Of a DNA stretch of 64,000 bases, positions 7,873 through 17,165 are shown one piece after another; positions within the stretch are counted from its first letter, which is position 1; the number at the start of each line of letters is the position of its first letter. The stretch lies in contig NZ_JAABRQ010000001.1 of NCBI RefSeq assembly GCF_011390835.1, forward strand, positions 1-64,000, in the 5' to 3' direction. The notes under the pieces were generated by a model. That model was not told the DNA's origin. It saw only the letters and a program-made list of their open reading frames with translations, and searched no databases. The position numbers were made by a program, and so were the translations under genes. This stretch comes from Hydrogenophaga sp. GTDB taxonomy: Bacteria; Pseudomonadota; Gammaproteobacteria; Burkholderiales; Burkholderiaceae_C.

Positions 7873-8781
7873 TCAACCGACAGGATCCGGCGCAATCACA
7901 TGATTGGCCATCAACTCCAGAGAACGACACAGCGCCGAGTGATCCAGCCCCGCCATGCCATTCGCGGCACACGCCTGCATCAGCTGCGCCGCACTTGCCG
8001 TGTTGGGCAGGCTCACCCCGAGTTCCTTCGCGCCCTGCAGCGCCAGGTTCAGATCTTTCTGGTGCAGCTCGATGCGAAAGCCGGGACTGAAGGTGCGCTT
8101 GACCATGCGCTCGCCATGCACCTCCAGAATGCGGCTGGCCGCAAAGCCGCCCATCAGTGCCTCGCGCACCTTGGCCGGGTCGGCACCGGCCTTGCTGGCG
8201 AACAGCAGGGCTTCGGAGACGGCTTCGATGTTGAGCGCCACGATGATCTGGTTCGCCACCTTGGTGGTCTGGCCGTCGCCGTTGCCACCCACCAACGTGA
8301 TGTTTTTGCCCATGACTTCAAACAAGGGCTTCATGCGGTCAAACGCGGCCTGCGGACCACCCACCATGATGGTGAGGCTGGCCGCCTTGGCGCCCACTTC
8401 GCCGCCGCTGACCGGCGCGTCCAGATAGTCGCAACCCAGGTCGTTGATCTGCCTGGCGAACTGCTTGGTGGCCATGGGGCTGATGGAGCTCATGTCGACC
8501 ACCAGCTTGCCCTTGCTCAGACCCTTGGCAACACCCGTCTCGCCAAACAGCACCTCCTCCACATGCGGTGTGTCGGGCACCATGGTGATGATGATGTCGG
8601 CCCGCTTGGCCACTTCCATCGCGCTGGTGCAGACGGTTGCGCCCTGCTCGGCAAAGGCCTCGGGCACCTTGCTGCGTGTGCTCACAAACAGCGTGTGGCC
8701 AGCGTTGAGCAGGTTGAGGGCCATGGGTGTGCCCATGATGCCCAGGCCGATGAAGCCGACGTTGAGTCCGCTCTTGGTCAT
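7873..8781 (-). CDS. glxR: Tartronate semialdehyde reductase (2-hydroxy-3-oxopropionate reductase)
   Basis: 302 residues of the 3-hydroxyisobutyrate dehydrogenase superfamily. The NAD(P) Rossmann start is GFIGLGIMG (9-17), followed by the substrate-loop signature DAPVSGGEVGAK near 177 and the catalytic Lys context GDGQTTKVANQI. It reduces tartronate semialdehyde to D-glycerate. A clear AGGAG ribosome site precedes the ATG, and the gene sits 27 bases after hyi. The context in the gcl operon separates it from garR of glucarate pathways, although the enzymes are isofunctional. Confidence 0.92.
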   Translation of the reverse strand: MTKSGLNVGFIGLGIMGTPMALNLLNAGHTLFVSTRSKVPEAFAEQGATVCTSAMEVAKRADIIITMVPDTPHVEEVLFGETGVAKGLSKGKLVVDMSSISPMATKQFARQINDLGCDYLDAPVSGGEVGAKAASLTIMVGGPQAAFDRMKPLFEVMGKNITLVGGNGDGQTTKVANQIIVALNIEAVSEALLFASKAGADPAKVREALMGGFAASRILEVHGERMVKRTFSPGFRIELHQKDLNLALQGAKELGVSLPNTASAAQLMQACAANGMAGLDHSALCRSLELMANHVIAPDPVG

Positions 8782-8808
8782 GTCAGATGTCTCCTGTGGT
8801 TTTGAAAT

Positions 8809-9606
8809 TCAGAGTTGTTGGCCGTGTGCCCGGACCCAGCCCAGGCCGGCATCGGTGCCGCCTGGACCGGTGTCCCTGGGCTTGTATTCGCAGCCGATGT
8901 GGCCCGCGTAGCCTATCGCATCCAGGTGGTCGAACAGGAACCGGTAATGGATTTCGCCTGTGCCGGGTTCATTGCGCGAGGGGTTGTCCGCCAGCTGGAT
9001 GTGGCCGATGCGCGCCAGCTGCTGCCTCAGGGTGGCCGCTAGCTCGCCTTCCATGCGCTGCGCGTGGTAGATGTCGTGCTGCAGGTAGAGATTGCTGGAG
9101 GCCACTTCGTCCATGATGGCGAGCGCCTGCGCGGTGCGGTTGACGAAGAAGCCGGGAATGTCAAAGATGTTGATCGGCTCCATCAGCAGCTGGATGCCGT
9201 TCTCGCCGAGCTGGTCGGCGGCGAACTTCAGATTGCTCACCAGGGTGTTTCGTGCGTCGGCCTCCCTCACACCAACGGGTGCGATGCCCGCCAGTGCATT
9301 CAACCGCGGCGGGTTCAACACCTTGGCGTATTCCAGTGCCCTGTGCACCCCTTCGCGAAACTCACCCACGCGGTCCGGGTGGCAAGCAATGCCGCGCTCA
9401 CCCGCCGCCCAGTTGCCGGCTGGCAGGTTGTGCAGCACGAGCTGCAGGCCATGGTCTTGCAGGCGCTGCGCAATCTCCTCAGCGGCGAAGTCGTATGGAA
9501 ACAAAAACTCGACCGCCTTGAAACCTGACTTGGCGGCAGCGCCGAAGCGATCCAGAAACGGCAGCTCGTTGTAGAGCATCGTGAGGTTGGCAGCGAAGCG
9601 AGGCAT
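8809..9606 (-). CDS. hyi: Hydroxypyruvate isomerase
   Basis: 265 residues, a xylose-isomerase-like TIM barrel interconverting hydroxypyruvate and tartronate semialdehyde. Characteristic segments are FAANLTMLYNELPFLDRF at the start, LLMEPINIFDIPGFF (metal-binding Glu), NLYLQHDIYHAQRMEG and EPGTGEIHYRFLFDHLD, with GCEYKPRDTGPGGTDAGL near the end. Length matches the family (about 258-265). Placed between gcl and glxR, as in the standard glyoxylate operon. The 143 bases between it and gcl contain a copy of a dispersed intergenic repeat. Confidence 0.93.
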   Translation of the reverse strand: MPRFAANLTMLYNELPFLDRFGAAAKSGFKAVEFLFPYDFAAEEIAQRLQDHGLQLVLHNLPAGNWAAGERGIACHPDRVGEFREGVHRALEYAKVLNPPRLNALAGIAPVGVREADARNTLVSNLKFAADQLGENGIQLLMEPINIFDIPGFFVNRTAQALAIMDEVASSNLYLQHDIYHAQRMEGELAATLRQQLARIGHIQLADNPSRNEPGTGEIHYRFLFDHLDAIGYAGHIGCEYKPRDTGPGGTDAGLGWVRAHGQQL

Positions 9607-9700
9607 GTGGATATTCTTTCAGAGTGGGGTGGTGCTGGAGCGCAGACCATGGCGGAAGAGGCCGCACGAACAAGGGCACCGCCGGGCCGGCTTTGCCAGG

Positions 9701-9735
9701 CGGCCAGTGCCGCCCTTTGAGGGGGGGCGCGCGAA
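9701..9735. repeat. Dispersed intergenic repeat, copy A
   Basis: This stretch begins CGGCCAGTGCCGCCC and continues through a TTGAGGGGG core into GGCGC...CGAAG. It matches the segment at 43808-43845 almost base for base (CGGCCAGTGCCGCC identical, then a CCTTGAGGGGG core with minor length differences). Both copies are intergenic and end close to a gene 3' end: gcl here, the FtsX-like gene there. The neighbouring CCGGGCCGGCTTTGCC resembles the GGAACCGGCTTCGCCGGGCC element found elsewhere in the window. Confidence 0.6.
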
Positions 9736-9749
9736 GCTCCGTGCAAGGG

Positions 9750-11540
9750 TCACTCCAGCAGTCCGGCGGCAATCAAACCTTCGCGGCCTTCAGGGTGCAG
9801 ACACTCGATGTCTTCAAACTCGTTGATGGCGTTGATCTCAGTGCCCATGGCGATGTTGGTCACCTTCTCCAGGATCACCTCCACCACCACCGGTACGCTG
9901 AACTCGCGCGCCATGGTTTGCGCCTCGCGCAGGGCCGTCTGGATCTTGGCCGGGTCGGTCACCCGCAAGGACTTGCAACCGAGCCCCGTCACCACCGCCT
10001 GGTGATCCACACCGTAGCCCTTGAGTGTGGGATCGTCCACGTTCTGGTTGTCGAACGCGAGCTGCACGCAGTAGTCCATCTCAAAGCCGCGCTGGCTTTG
10101 GCGGATCAGGCCGAGGTAGCTGTTGTTCACCAGCACCTGCACATAGGGAATCCGGAACTGTGCACCCACGGCGAGCTCCTCCACCAAGAACTGGAAGTCG
10201 TAGTCGCCCGACAAACCCACCACCGTCTTGTTGGGTTCGGCCGCAGCCACGCCGATCGCTGCGGGAATCGTCCAGCCCAACGGCCCCGCCTGGCCGCAAT
10301 TGATCCACTGACGCGGACCGAAAACGCGCAGGAACTGCGCACCCGCAATCTGGCTCAGACCGATGGTGGACACGTACACCGTGTCGCGACCGAACGCCGC
10401 ATTCATCTCTTCGTACACGCGCTGCGGCTTGATCGGCACGTTGTCGTAATGCGTCTTGCGCTGCATGAGCTTCTTGCGCTCTGCGCAGCGGGCCGCCCAG
10501 GTGCCGTAGTCCTTGAGCCTGCCCGCAGCCTTGCGTTCGCGCGCGACCTGCACAAAGAGTTCTAGCGCAATCCTGGCGTCGGACACAATGCCCAGGTCCG
10601 GGTTGAACACGCGGCCGATCTGCGTCGGCTCGATGTCCACGTGCACAAACGTACGCCCCTGCGTGTAGACCTCGATCGAACCCGTGTGGCGATTCGCCCA
10701 ACGGTTGCCGATACCGAGCACAAAGTCGCTCGCCAGCATGGTGGCGTTGCCATAGCGGTGGCTGGTCTGCAGGCCGACCATACCGGCCATCAGCGGGTGG
10801 TCGTCGGGGATGCTGCCCCAGGCCATGAGGGTGGGGATGACGGGCACGCCAGTGAGCTCGGCCAGCTCCACCAGCAGATCGGACGCATCGGCGTTGATGA
10901 TGCCGCCACCGGCCACGATGAGCGGCTTGTTCGACGCCATCAGCATGTCCAGCGCCTTCTCCACCTGCTTGCGCGTGGCCGCGGGTTTGTAGACCGGCAG
11001 CGGCTCGTAGGTGTCGATGTCGAACTCGATCTCGGCCATCTGCACATCGATCGGCAGGTCGATCAGCACCGGGCCGGGACGGCCCGAACGCATCAGGTGA
11101 AACGCCTGCTGGAACACACGCGGCACCAGCGCCGGCTCACGCACCGTCACTGCCCACTTGGTGACCGGCTTGGCGATGCTTTCGATGTCGACCGCCTGGA
11201 AATCTTCCTTGTAGAGCCGAGCCCGCGACGCCTGACCGGTGATGCAGAGAATGGGAATGCTGTCGGCGCTGGCGGAATACAGACCGGTGATCATGTCGGT
11301 GCCGGCCGGGCCGCTGGTGCCGATGCACACGCCGATATTGCCAGCCCGAGCCCGCGTATAGCCTTCGGCCATGTGAGACGCGCCTTCGACGTGACGCGCC
11401 AGCACATGGGCGATGGTCTGGCGCTCGCGCAGCTGGGCATACAGCGGGTTGATGGCGGCGCCGGGCACACCAAAGGCCTGGGAAATGCCTTCCTTTTCCA
11501 TCACCAGCACAGCGGCCATGGCGGCTTTCATCTTGGGCAT
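9750..11540 (-). CDS. gcl: Glyoxylate carboligase (tartronate semialdehyde synthase)
   Basis: 596 residues, a ThDP- and FAD-dependent enzyme joining two glyoxylates into tartronate semialdehyde with loss of CO2. The N-terminal PYR domain has [15 protein letters not shown], in which the Glu usual in ThDP enzymes is replaced by Val, a known trait of this enzyme. The C-terminal ThDP motif starts [11 protein letters not shown] and ends [11 protein letters not shown]. It is first gene of the operon, with an AGGAG site (CAGGAGACAAACCC before ATG). LysR is encoded divergently and is the likely regulator. The pathway feeds glyoxylate from purine or allantoin breakdown, or glycolate, into glycerate. 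Confidence 0.95.
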   Translation of the reverse strand: MPKMKAAMAAVLVMEKEGISQAFGVPGAAINPLYAQLRERQTIAHVLARHVEGASHMAEGYTRARAGNIGVCIGTSGPAGTDMITGLYSASADSIPILCITGQASRARLYKEDFQAVDIESIAKPVTKWAVTVREPALVPRVFQQAFHLMRSGRPGPVLIDLPIDVQMAEIEFDIDTYEPLPVYKPAATRKQVEKALDMLMASNKPLIVAGGGIINADASDLLVELAELTGVPVIPTLMAWGSIPDDHPLMAGMVGLQTSHRYGNATMLASDFVLGIGNRWANRHTGSIEVYTQGRTFVHVDIEPTQIGRVFNPDLGIVSDARIALELFVQVARERKAAGRLKDYGTWAARCAERKKLMQRKTHYDNVPIKPQRVYEEMNAAFGRDTVYVSTIGLSQIAGAQFLRVFGPRQWINCGQAGPLGWTIPAAIGVAAAEPNKTVVGLSGDYDFQFLVEELAVGAQFRIPYVQVLVNNSYLGLIRQSQRGFEMDYCVQLAFDNQNVDDPTLKGYGVDHQAVVTGLGCKSLRVTDPAKIQTALREAQTMAREFSVPVVVEVILEKVTNIAMGTEINAINEFEDIECLHPEGREGLIAAGLLE

Positions 11541-11643
11541 GGGTTTGTCTCCTGGGGTGTAGGGCTCGCGGTGTGGAACCCAATGCCGTCATGCTATTGA
11601 AAACAACTGGTGCTGTGAATGGCATCATCTGTACTTTGATTCG

Positions 11644-11656
11644 ATACCTGAGGTAT
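11644..11656. promoter_or_regulatory. Palindrome in the gcl/LysR divergent region
   Basis: ATACC-TGA-GGTAT is a perfect 13-base palindrome about 9 bases upstream of the LysR ATG in the 124-base divergent gap. It is a candidate operator for the LysR protein, allowing repression of itself and activation of gcl. LysR boxes normally have T-N11-A; here the arms give only T-N9-A, so the assignment is tentative. Confidence 0.45.
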
Positions 11657-11664
11657 GCAATCGC

Positions 11665-12570
11665 ATGGACCGGTTCAAAGAGATTGAGGCCTTTGTGTTG
11701 GCCATGGAGCACGGCAGCCTGGCCGCAGCGGCGCTGCACGCTGGCATCACGCCAGTGATGATGGGCCGGCGCATCGACGCGCTGGAGAAGCGCCTGGGCT
11801 CGCAGCTCATCCACCGCTCCACCCGCCGCCTCGCGCTGACCGAAGCCGGCGCCAGCTTTCTGGATGAGTGCCGCGCGCTGCTCGCGCAATGGGCTGCGGC
11901 AGAGGCCACCGTCTCTGCGCAGCGCCACAGCGCCAGCGGCCACCTGGTGGTCTCGGCCCCGGCCGCGTTCGGTCGCTTGCACGTGGCGCCCCACGCCAGC
12001 AGCTTTCTCAAGGCCAACCCGCTGGTCAAGCTGTCGTTCAACCTGACGGACCGGGTGGTGGATCTGGTGCGCGACGGCTACGACCTGGGCCTTCGCATCG
12101 GTGGCGTGATCGATCCCAACTTCGTCGCGATCAAGCTCGCCACGAACCAGCGCGTGGTCTGTGGCACACCGGCCTACTTCCGCAAGCACGGCAAGCCCAA
12201 AACGCTGGATGATCTGAAGCAGCACAACTGCCTGGCGTTCAACCTGCAAGGCGGCCAGCAGCGGGGCTGGTATTTCCAGCAGAGCGGCAAACCGGTCACC
12301 GTCCGAGCCGACGGCAACCTCGACTGCAACGACGGCGAGCTGCTGCACCGCTGGGTGAGCGAGGGCATGGGCCTGGGCTGGCGCAGCACCTGGGAAATCC
12401 AGGCGCAGCTCCAGCGCGGTGAACTGGTGACTGTGCTCGACGAGTTCGCTCTGCCGGCCTACGACATCCTGGCGGTGTACCCGCAGCAGCGGCATTTGCC
12501 TGCCAAGGTGCGGTTTTTTATCGATCATCTGAAGAAAATCTATGCCAAACCCGGCTACTGGATGAAATAG
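11665..12570 (+). CDS. LysR-family regulator divergent from gcl
   Basis: 301 residues. The winged HTH covers about residues 3-62 (FKEIEAFVLAMEHGSLAAAAL then MGRRIDALEKRLGSQLIHRS) and the periplasmic-binding-like effector domain about 90-290 (DLGLRIGGVIDPNFVAIKLA; GEGMGLGWRSTWEI near the end of it). It is transcribed away from the gcl operon, the usual layout for a LysR activator of that operon. The effector is not deducible; glyoxylate, allantoin-derived compounds or purines are reasonable guesses from the neighbours. The 8-oxoguanine deaminase gene follows 81 bases downstream in the same direction. Confidence 0.88.
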   Translation: MDRFKEIEAFVLAMEHGSLAAAALHAGITPVMMGRRIDALEKRLGSQLIHRSTRRLALTEAGASFLDECRALLAQWAAAEATVSAQRHSASGHLVVSAPAAFGRLHVAPHASSFLKANPLVKLSFNLTDRVVDLVRDGYDLGLRIGGVIDPNFVAIKLATNQRVVCGTPAYFRKHGKPKTLDDLKQHNCLAFNLQGGQQRGWYFQQSGKPVTVRADGNLDCNDGELLHRWVSEGMGLGWRSTWEIQAQLQRGELVTVLDEFALPAYDILAVYPQQRHLPAKVRFFIDHLKKIYAKPGYWMK

Positions 12571-12651
12571 GGCTCATCCCCGCGCCAGTTCCGCGGTGCC
12601 CTGGCCAGGGAAACCCCGGCACTCCACCCTCCACCCTGTCCGACTCAACCT

Positions 12652-14106
12652 ATGACCACCCTGCTGATTCACAACGCGACCTGTGTCGCCACCTTCGATC
12701 ACCCTGAGCCGTCACGGGGCCGGGAGCTCAAGGACGCGAACGTTTTCGTGCGCGACCACCGCATCGAATGGATCGGACCTGCTGCGGAGCTGCCGCCTGC
12801 CCTGCGCGAAGAGGCCGACGAGGTGATCGACGCGCGAGGCCATCTGGTCACGCCCGGGCTGGTGAACACCCACCACCACATGTACCAGTCGCTGACCAGG
12901 GCGATCCCTGGCACCCAGAACGCCGAGCTCTTCGGATGGCTGCAGGGGCTCTACCCGATCTGGGCCGGGCTCACGCCGGAGATGGTGCAGGTGTCTACCC
13001 AGATCGCGATGGCGGAATTGCTGCTGAGCGGCTGCACCACCAGCAGCGACCACCTGTACCTCTACCCCAACGGCGTTCGGCTGGAGGACAGCATCGAAGC
13101 CGCCCAGGCGATTGGCATGCGCTTCACCGCCACGCGCGGCAGCATGAGCGTGGGCCGGAGCGCGGGCGGCCTGCCACCCGATTCGGTGGTGGAAAACGAA
13201 GCTGGCATCCTGAAAGACAGCCAGCGCCTGATCGAGATTTGGCACGACACGACCCACGGCGCCATGCTGCAGATCGCGCTGGCACCCTGCTCGCCGTTTT
13301 CGGTCAGCCCCGAACTGATGAAGCAGAGCGCGGCGCTCGCGCGCAGCTTCAAGGGCCAGGGGGTTCGCCTGCACACGCACCTGGCCGAGAACGACCACGA
13401 CATCGCTTACAGCCGCGAAAAATTCAACCAGACGCCGGCGCAGTACGCACAGGAACTGGGCTGGCTGGGCGACGACGTGTGGCACGCCCACTGCGTGAAG
13501 CTGGATGACGAAGGCATCAGCCTGTTTGCGGCCAGCCGCACCGGCGTGGCGCACTGCCCCTGCAGCAACATGCGCCTGGCCTCGGGCATCGCGCCAATCC
13601 GGCGCATGGTGAATGCGGGTGTGCCTGTGGGCCTGGGCGTGGACGGCTGCGCCAGCAACGATGCGGCGCACATGGTCAACGAAGCGCGTCAGGCGCTGCT
13701 GCTGGCGCGCGTGGGCCGTTCACTGCAGCCGCCCGAGACCCGAGGTGGCAAAACCTTCTTCGGCTGCGACCTCGGCCCGGCCGAGATGACGGTGCGCGAC
13801 GCGCTGTACCTGGCCACACGCGGTGGTGCTCAGGTGCTGGGCCGGACCGACATTGGCCACCTGGCCGTGGGCATGTGTGCCGATCTGGCGCTGTTTGATC
13901 TGCGCACGCTGGGCATGGCCGGTGGCGCGGTGCACGACCCGGTGGCCAGCCTGCTGCTGTGCGCCAGCCCGCAGGCTGCCTTTACGTTGGTGAACGGCAA
14001 GATCGTGGTGCGAGAAGGGCAACTGACCACCATCGAACAGGGGCCGCTGGTGGAGCGGCACAACCGGCTGGCGCTGGCGCTGGCTGCCGCGGTCCGAACC
14101 GCCTGA
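12652..14106 (+). CDS. 8-oxoguanine deaminase-like amidohydrolase
   Basis: 484 residues of the metal-dependent amidohydrolase superfamily (ATZ/TRZ group). Metal ligands are visible in NTHHHMYQSLTRAIP (strand 1 HxH), HTHLAEND, WHAHCVKLDD and the catalytic Asp in GLGVDGCASNDAAHM. The FGWLQGLYP and TRGSMSVGRSAGGLPPD segments fit the Pa0142-type 8-oxoguanine deaminases that turn 8-oxoguanine into urate; chlorohydrolases of the same superfamily are less likely. Urate breaks down through allantoin to glyoxylate, which links this gene to the divergent gcl operon. Substrate is inferred, not shown. Confidence 0.8.
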   Translation: MTTLLIHNATCVATFDHPEPSRGRELKDANVFVRDHRIEWIGPAAELPPALREEADEVIDARGHLVTPGLVNTHHHMYQSLTRAIPGTQNAELFGWLQGLYPIWAGLTPEMVQVSTQIAMAELLLSGCTTSSDHLYLYPNGVRLEDSIEAAQAIGMRFTATRGSMSVGRSAGGLPPDSVVENEAGILKDSQRLIEIWHDTTHGAMLQIALAPCSPFSVSPELMKQSAALARSFKGQGVRLHTHLAENDHDIAYSREKFNQTPAQYAQELGWLGDDVWHAHCVKLDDEGISLFAASRTGVAHCPCSNMRLASGIAPIRRMVNAGVPVGLGVDGCASNDAAHMVNEARQALLLARVGRSLQPPETRGGKTFFGCDLGPAEMTVRDALYLATRGGAQVLGRTDIGHLAVGMCADLALFDLRTLGMAGGAVHDPVASLLLCASPQAAFTLVNGKIVVREGQLTTIEQGPLVERHNRLALALAAAVRTA

Positions 14107-14124
14107 ACTGTCTGAACTGCAGGA

Positions 14125-14877
14125 TCAGGACTTGCCCGCGGTGAAGCCGCCATCCACCATCAAGGTGGTACCGGTCACAAAACTCGCCTCGTCGCTCATC
14201 AGGAAAAGCGCCGCGTTGGCCACTTCCTCTGGCCGCCCCAAGCGGCCTAGCGGGTGCAGTTGAATCAGTGCATGACGTGTGGCGTCGTCTAGCAGTGACA
14301 ACAAAGGCGTGTCGATGTATCCAGGGCCAATCGCGTTCACCCGCACCCCTTTGCCCGCAGCCTCGATCGCCAGCGTGCGGGTGAGGTTCACCACGCCGCC
14401 CTTCGCCGCCGAGTAGGCAGCCGTCCCGCTTTGACCCATCACGCCGAGGATGGAAGCGCAGTTGACCAGGCTGCCACTGCCCTGCTGGTACATCTGGTGC
14501 AAAGCTGCGCGCGCAACGCGGAACACACCCATCAGGTTGATGTCGATCACACGCAGAAATTCGGCATCGGGATAGGTGTCCGCCGGCGCGATGCCACCGA
14601 TGCCGGCGTTGTTGAACACACCATCGAGCGAGCCCAAGGTTTTGACGGTCTCGGAGATCATGCGATCGACCTCGTCAGTGGAGGTCACATCGGCCGGTAT
14701 GAAATGGCAACGGCCGCCATGGGCCTTGGCGAGTGACGCGGATACATGGGCGCCGGCCGAGCTGGACAGGTCGGTCACCACCACGTGAGCACCCTCTTGC
14801 AGGCACCGCTCAGCGGTGGACAGGCCGATGCCACTGGCGCCTCCGGTGATCAGCACATGTTGGTCTTTGAGTCGCAT
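14125..14877 (-). CDS. SDR-family oxidoreductase
   Basis: 250 residues of the classical short-chain dehydrogenase/reductase family. The cofactor loop is ITGGASGIG near residue 10, NNAG appears in VFNNAGIGG, and the active site is YSAAKGG. The end VTGTTLMVDGGFTAG is typical. I start at ATG 14877 because it is preceded by a strong AGGAGG site; the frame is open further upstream but without a ribosome site. Substrate unknown. It converges on the deaminase gene with 18 bases between stops. The 226 bases upstream, before the Rieske gene, hold nothing I can identify. Confidence 0.9.
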   Translation of the reverse strand: MRLKDQHVLITGGASGIGLSTAERCLQEGAHVVVTDLSSSAGAHVSASLAKAHGGRCHFIPADVTSTDEVDRMISETVKTLGSLDGVFNNAGIGGIAPADTYPDAEFLRVIDINLMGVFRVARAALHQMYQQGSGSLVNCASILGVMGQSGTAAYSAAKGGVVNLTRTLAIEAAGKGVRVNAIGPGYIDTPLLSLLDDATRHALIQLHPLGRLGRPEEVANAALFLMSDEASFVTGTTLMVDGGFTAGKS

Positions 14878-15103
14878 GGGACCTCCTAGATGAGATGAAA
14901 ATTCCGACCAGCGATCAGGAAACACCATAGCATCTCCCTCTCGCGTCGCCAATCAACAGGCAGTGCCACTCAACAGAGCCTGCTGGTTCATCTTTGCGCA
15001 AACGCTGGCGACAGGCGTTGACCTTGATCAAGACGGGGGATCAGACGGCTGACCGCCAATTGGCCCCAATGAACGAGGGCCGGACGGGCTCAGCGGACAA
15101 GCA

Positions 15104-15454
15104 TCACGCCACGCGCACCTGCACCTCACCCTTTTTGACCTGAACCGGAAAGGTCTTCAAGGCTTTCTCGCCGCGCACAAAGTTCAGCAGCTGAATGCCT
15201 GGAGGGAAGTTCGCCCAGTCGATCACTTCGCCGGTCTTGATGTCAAAGCGCGCGCGGTGCAAAGGGCATTGCACCTTGCAGCCGTCGATGATCTTGCCGC
15301 GCCCCAGCGGCGCGAAGGTGTGGGTGCATTGGGACTGGGTGGCAAAAAAACCCTCAGCCAGGTGATACACGACCACCTTGGTGTCGCCCGCGCTGTGGGC
15401 TGCCATCTTGCCCAGTGGCAGGTCATCGGCCTTGCAGACGGTGTGCCATTTCAT
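15104..15454 (-). CDS. Rieske [2Fe-2S] ferredoxin
   Basis: 116 residues forming a single Rieske domain. Cluster ligands are Cys43 and His45 (SQCTHTFAPLG) and Cys63 and His66 (VQCPLHRARF). Size and motif match the soluble ferredoxin components of ring-hydroxylating oxygenases or the NirD-like small Rieske proteins. No oxygenase is adjacent, so the electron acceptor is unknown. A good ribosome site (AGGAGAACTCG before ATG) supports the start. Confidence 0.9.
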   Translation of the reverse strand: MKWHTVCKADDLPLGKMAAHSAGDTKVVVYHLAEGFFATQSQCTHTFAPLGRGKIIDGCKVQCPLHRARFDIKTGEVIDWANFPPGIQLLNFVRGEKALKTFPVQVKKGEVQVRVA

Positions 15455-15511
15455 CGAGTTCTCCTAGAGTAGGTGCAGATTCAGTCTAGCATCGCGCCCC
15501 CACTGCAGCAG

Positions 15512-16225
15512 CTAACGCTGCGCGCCGAGCACGCGCAGCAGCCAGGCGTTGAGGTCGGTCACCTGCGGTGGGCACACGCTGTGGGCCATCGGATAGCTGT
15601 GCCACTCCACCTCGTGCCCCAGCGCCTGCAGCAGGTCGCGTGAGGCCAGACCGCGCTCGATGGCCACTACATCGTCTTGCTCCCCATGGGCCAGGGTGAT
15701 CGGGATGCCCTGGTTGGCCGCGCTGCGCTCCTGCGCCGTGGTGCTGGCCAGCGGAAGGTAGCCCGACCAGCCGACCAAACCCGCCAGCCGCTGCGGCGCT
15801 CGCAGGCCTGCCATGAGCGCCATTGCACAGCCCTGAGAGAAACCCATGAGCACCGTGCGCTCAGAAGGCACACCACGCTTGGCCTCGCGGTCCAGCAGCT
15901 GCTGGATCAGCGCCTGGCTCTCGCGCAATCCCGCCTCGTCCTCAGTACGCTCGCCTGCTGGGTCAGGCGGATAAATGTCGTACCAGGCCCGCATCTCGTA
16001 ACCTCCGTTGATGCTGACCGGCCGCACTGGCGCGCTGGGAAAGACGAAGCGCACAGGGCCGATCGCACTCAGGTCGAGTTGCTGCGCAATCGGCACAAAG
16101 TCGTTGCCATCGGCACCCAGGCCGTGCAGCACGATGATGCTGGCCACGGGCGGCGTGGATGCGTCACCGCCAAGAATGCCTTCGATGATGTCCAGGGAGT
16201 CAGGTGAATTCATGCCACACAGCAT
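15512..16225 (-). CDS. Alpha/beta hydrolase, carboxylesterase/phospholipase type
   Basis: 237 residues from the upstream ATG; an internal ATG at 16213 (MNSPDS) is equally possible. It shows the oxyanion segment LHGLGADGND, the nucleophile elbow GFSQGCAM (Ser about 130), the acid region HGEQDDVV and the catalytic His in YPMAHSV. This is the small carboxylesterase/lysophospholipase family (YpfH/EstB-like), cytoplasmic and without a signal peptide. It is divergent from the hydratase gene with about 46 bases between. Physiological substrate unknown. Confidence 0.88.
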   Translation of the reverse strand: MLCGMNSPDSLDIIEGILGGDASTPPVASIIVLHGLGADGNDFVPIAQQLDLSAIGPVRFVFPSAPVRPVSINGGYEMRAWYDIYPPDPAGERTEDEAGLRESQALIQQLLDREAKRGVPSERTVLMGFSQGCAMALMAGLRAPQRLAGLVGWSGYLPLASTTAQERSAANQGIPITLAHGEQDDVVAIERGLASRDLLQALGHEVEWHSYPMAHSVCPPQVTDLNAWLLRVLGAQR

Positions 16226-16271
16226 AAGGGCTCAGAATGCTTGCCTGCCAGCACCACGCTCCACACACACC

Positions 16272-17072
16272 ATGCATGCCCAAGAACTGCTTCTACACCA
16301 GGACCTCGGCCAACCCTGGCCTGCGCCCCTGAGCCGAGACCCCGGCTTCAGCCTGGACCAGGCCTATCCGCTCGCGCTGGAGGTGCGGGCACTGCGCGCG
16401 CAACGCGGCGAGCAGCCGCGCGGATTCAAAATCGGCTTCACCAACCGCACCATCTGGCCGCGCTACAACGTCTACGCGCCGATCTGGGGCACGGTGTGGG
16501 ACAGTACTTTGAGCTTCGTTGAGGGTCAAGGCAAGGTTTCGTTGGCCCACACCTGCCAACCGAGACTGGAGCCGGAAATCGTCTTCGGCCTGAAAGCCAG
16601 TCCGGCATCCGACGCGACGCTGGAGGACCTGTTCGACGCGCTGGACTGGATCGCGCCCGGCTTCGAAGTGGTGCAGTGCCACCTGCCGGACTGGACATTC
16701 GAGGCGGCCGACACCGTGGCCGACAGCGGGCTGCACGCCCGGCTGCTGGTGGGCGCTCGCCACCCGGTGAGCGCGCTGGCCAACGAAGCCGCCCACCTGG
16801 ACCAGTGGCTCGCACAAGGCCAGGTGACACTAAAACAGGACGGCCGGCTAGTGGACCAGGGTCAGGGCGTCAACGTGCTGGACAGTCCGCTGCAGGCCTT
16901 GCACCATTTCATCGGCGAACTGCGACGCTGTCCGGGCGCGCCCGACCTGGTCGCAGGCGACCTGGTGACCACGGGCACCTGGACAGATGCCTGGCCCATC
17001 CAAGCCGGCGAGCAATGGACCGCCGAATGGTCGATGCCCGGGTTCTCGCTGGGCTTGAACACCACCGCTTGA
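16272..17072 (+). CDS. 2-keto-4-pentenoate hydratase-like protein
   Basis: 266 residues of the fumarylacetoacetate hydrolase/hydratase-decarboxylase family. Segments matching it are GFKIGFTNRTIWPRYNV, RLEPEIVFGL (metal-binding Glu pair), WIAPGFEVVQCHLPDW and VAGDLVTTGTWTDAWP. Such enzymes hydrate 2-hydroxypentadienoates in aromatic meta-cleavage or act on related enols, but no aromatic pathway genes are nearby, so the substrate is open. Start ATG 16272 (MHAQEL) is in frame; the ATG four bases later is not. Confidence 0.82.
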   Translation: MHAQELLLHQDLGQPWPAPLSRDPGFSLDQAYPLALEVRALRAQRGEQPRGFKIGFTNRTIWPRYNVYAPIWGTVWDSTLSFVEGQGKVSLAHTCQPRLEPEIVFGLKASPASDATLEDLFDALDWIAPGFEVVQCHLPDWTFEAADTVADSGLHARLLVGARHPVSALANEAAHLDQWLAQGQVTLKQDGRLVDQGQGVNVLDSPLQALHHFIGELRRCPGAPDLVAGDLVTTGTWTDAWPIQAGEQWTAEWSMPGFSLGLNTTA

Positions 17073-17165
17073 AGACCCTGCCGAACCCGAGCAGGAGGTT
17101 AAACCCTCTAAACACAAGGCCATCGGTTGGTTAAATTCGGCAGTTCACTTTCTCAGGAGACAACA

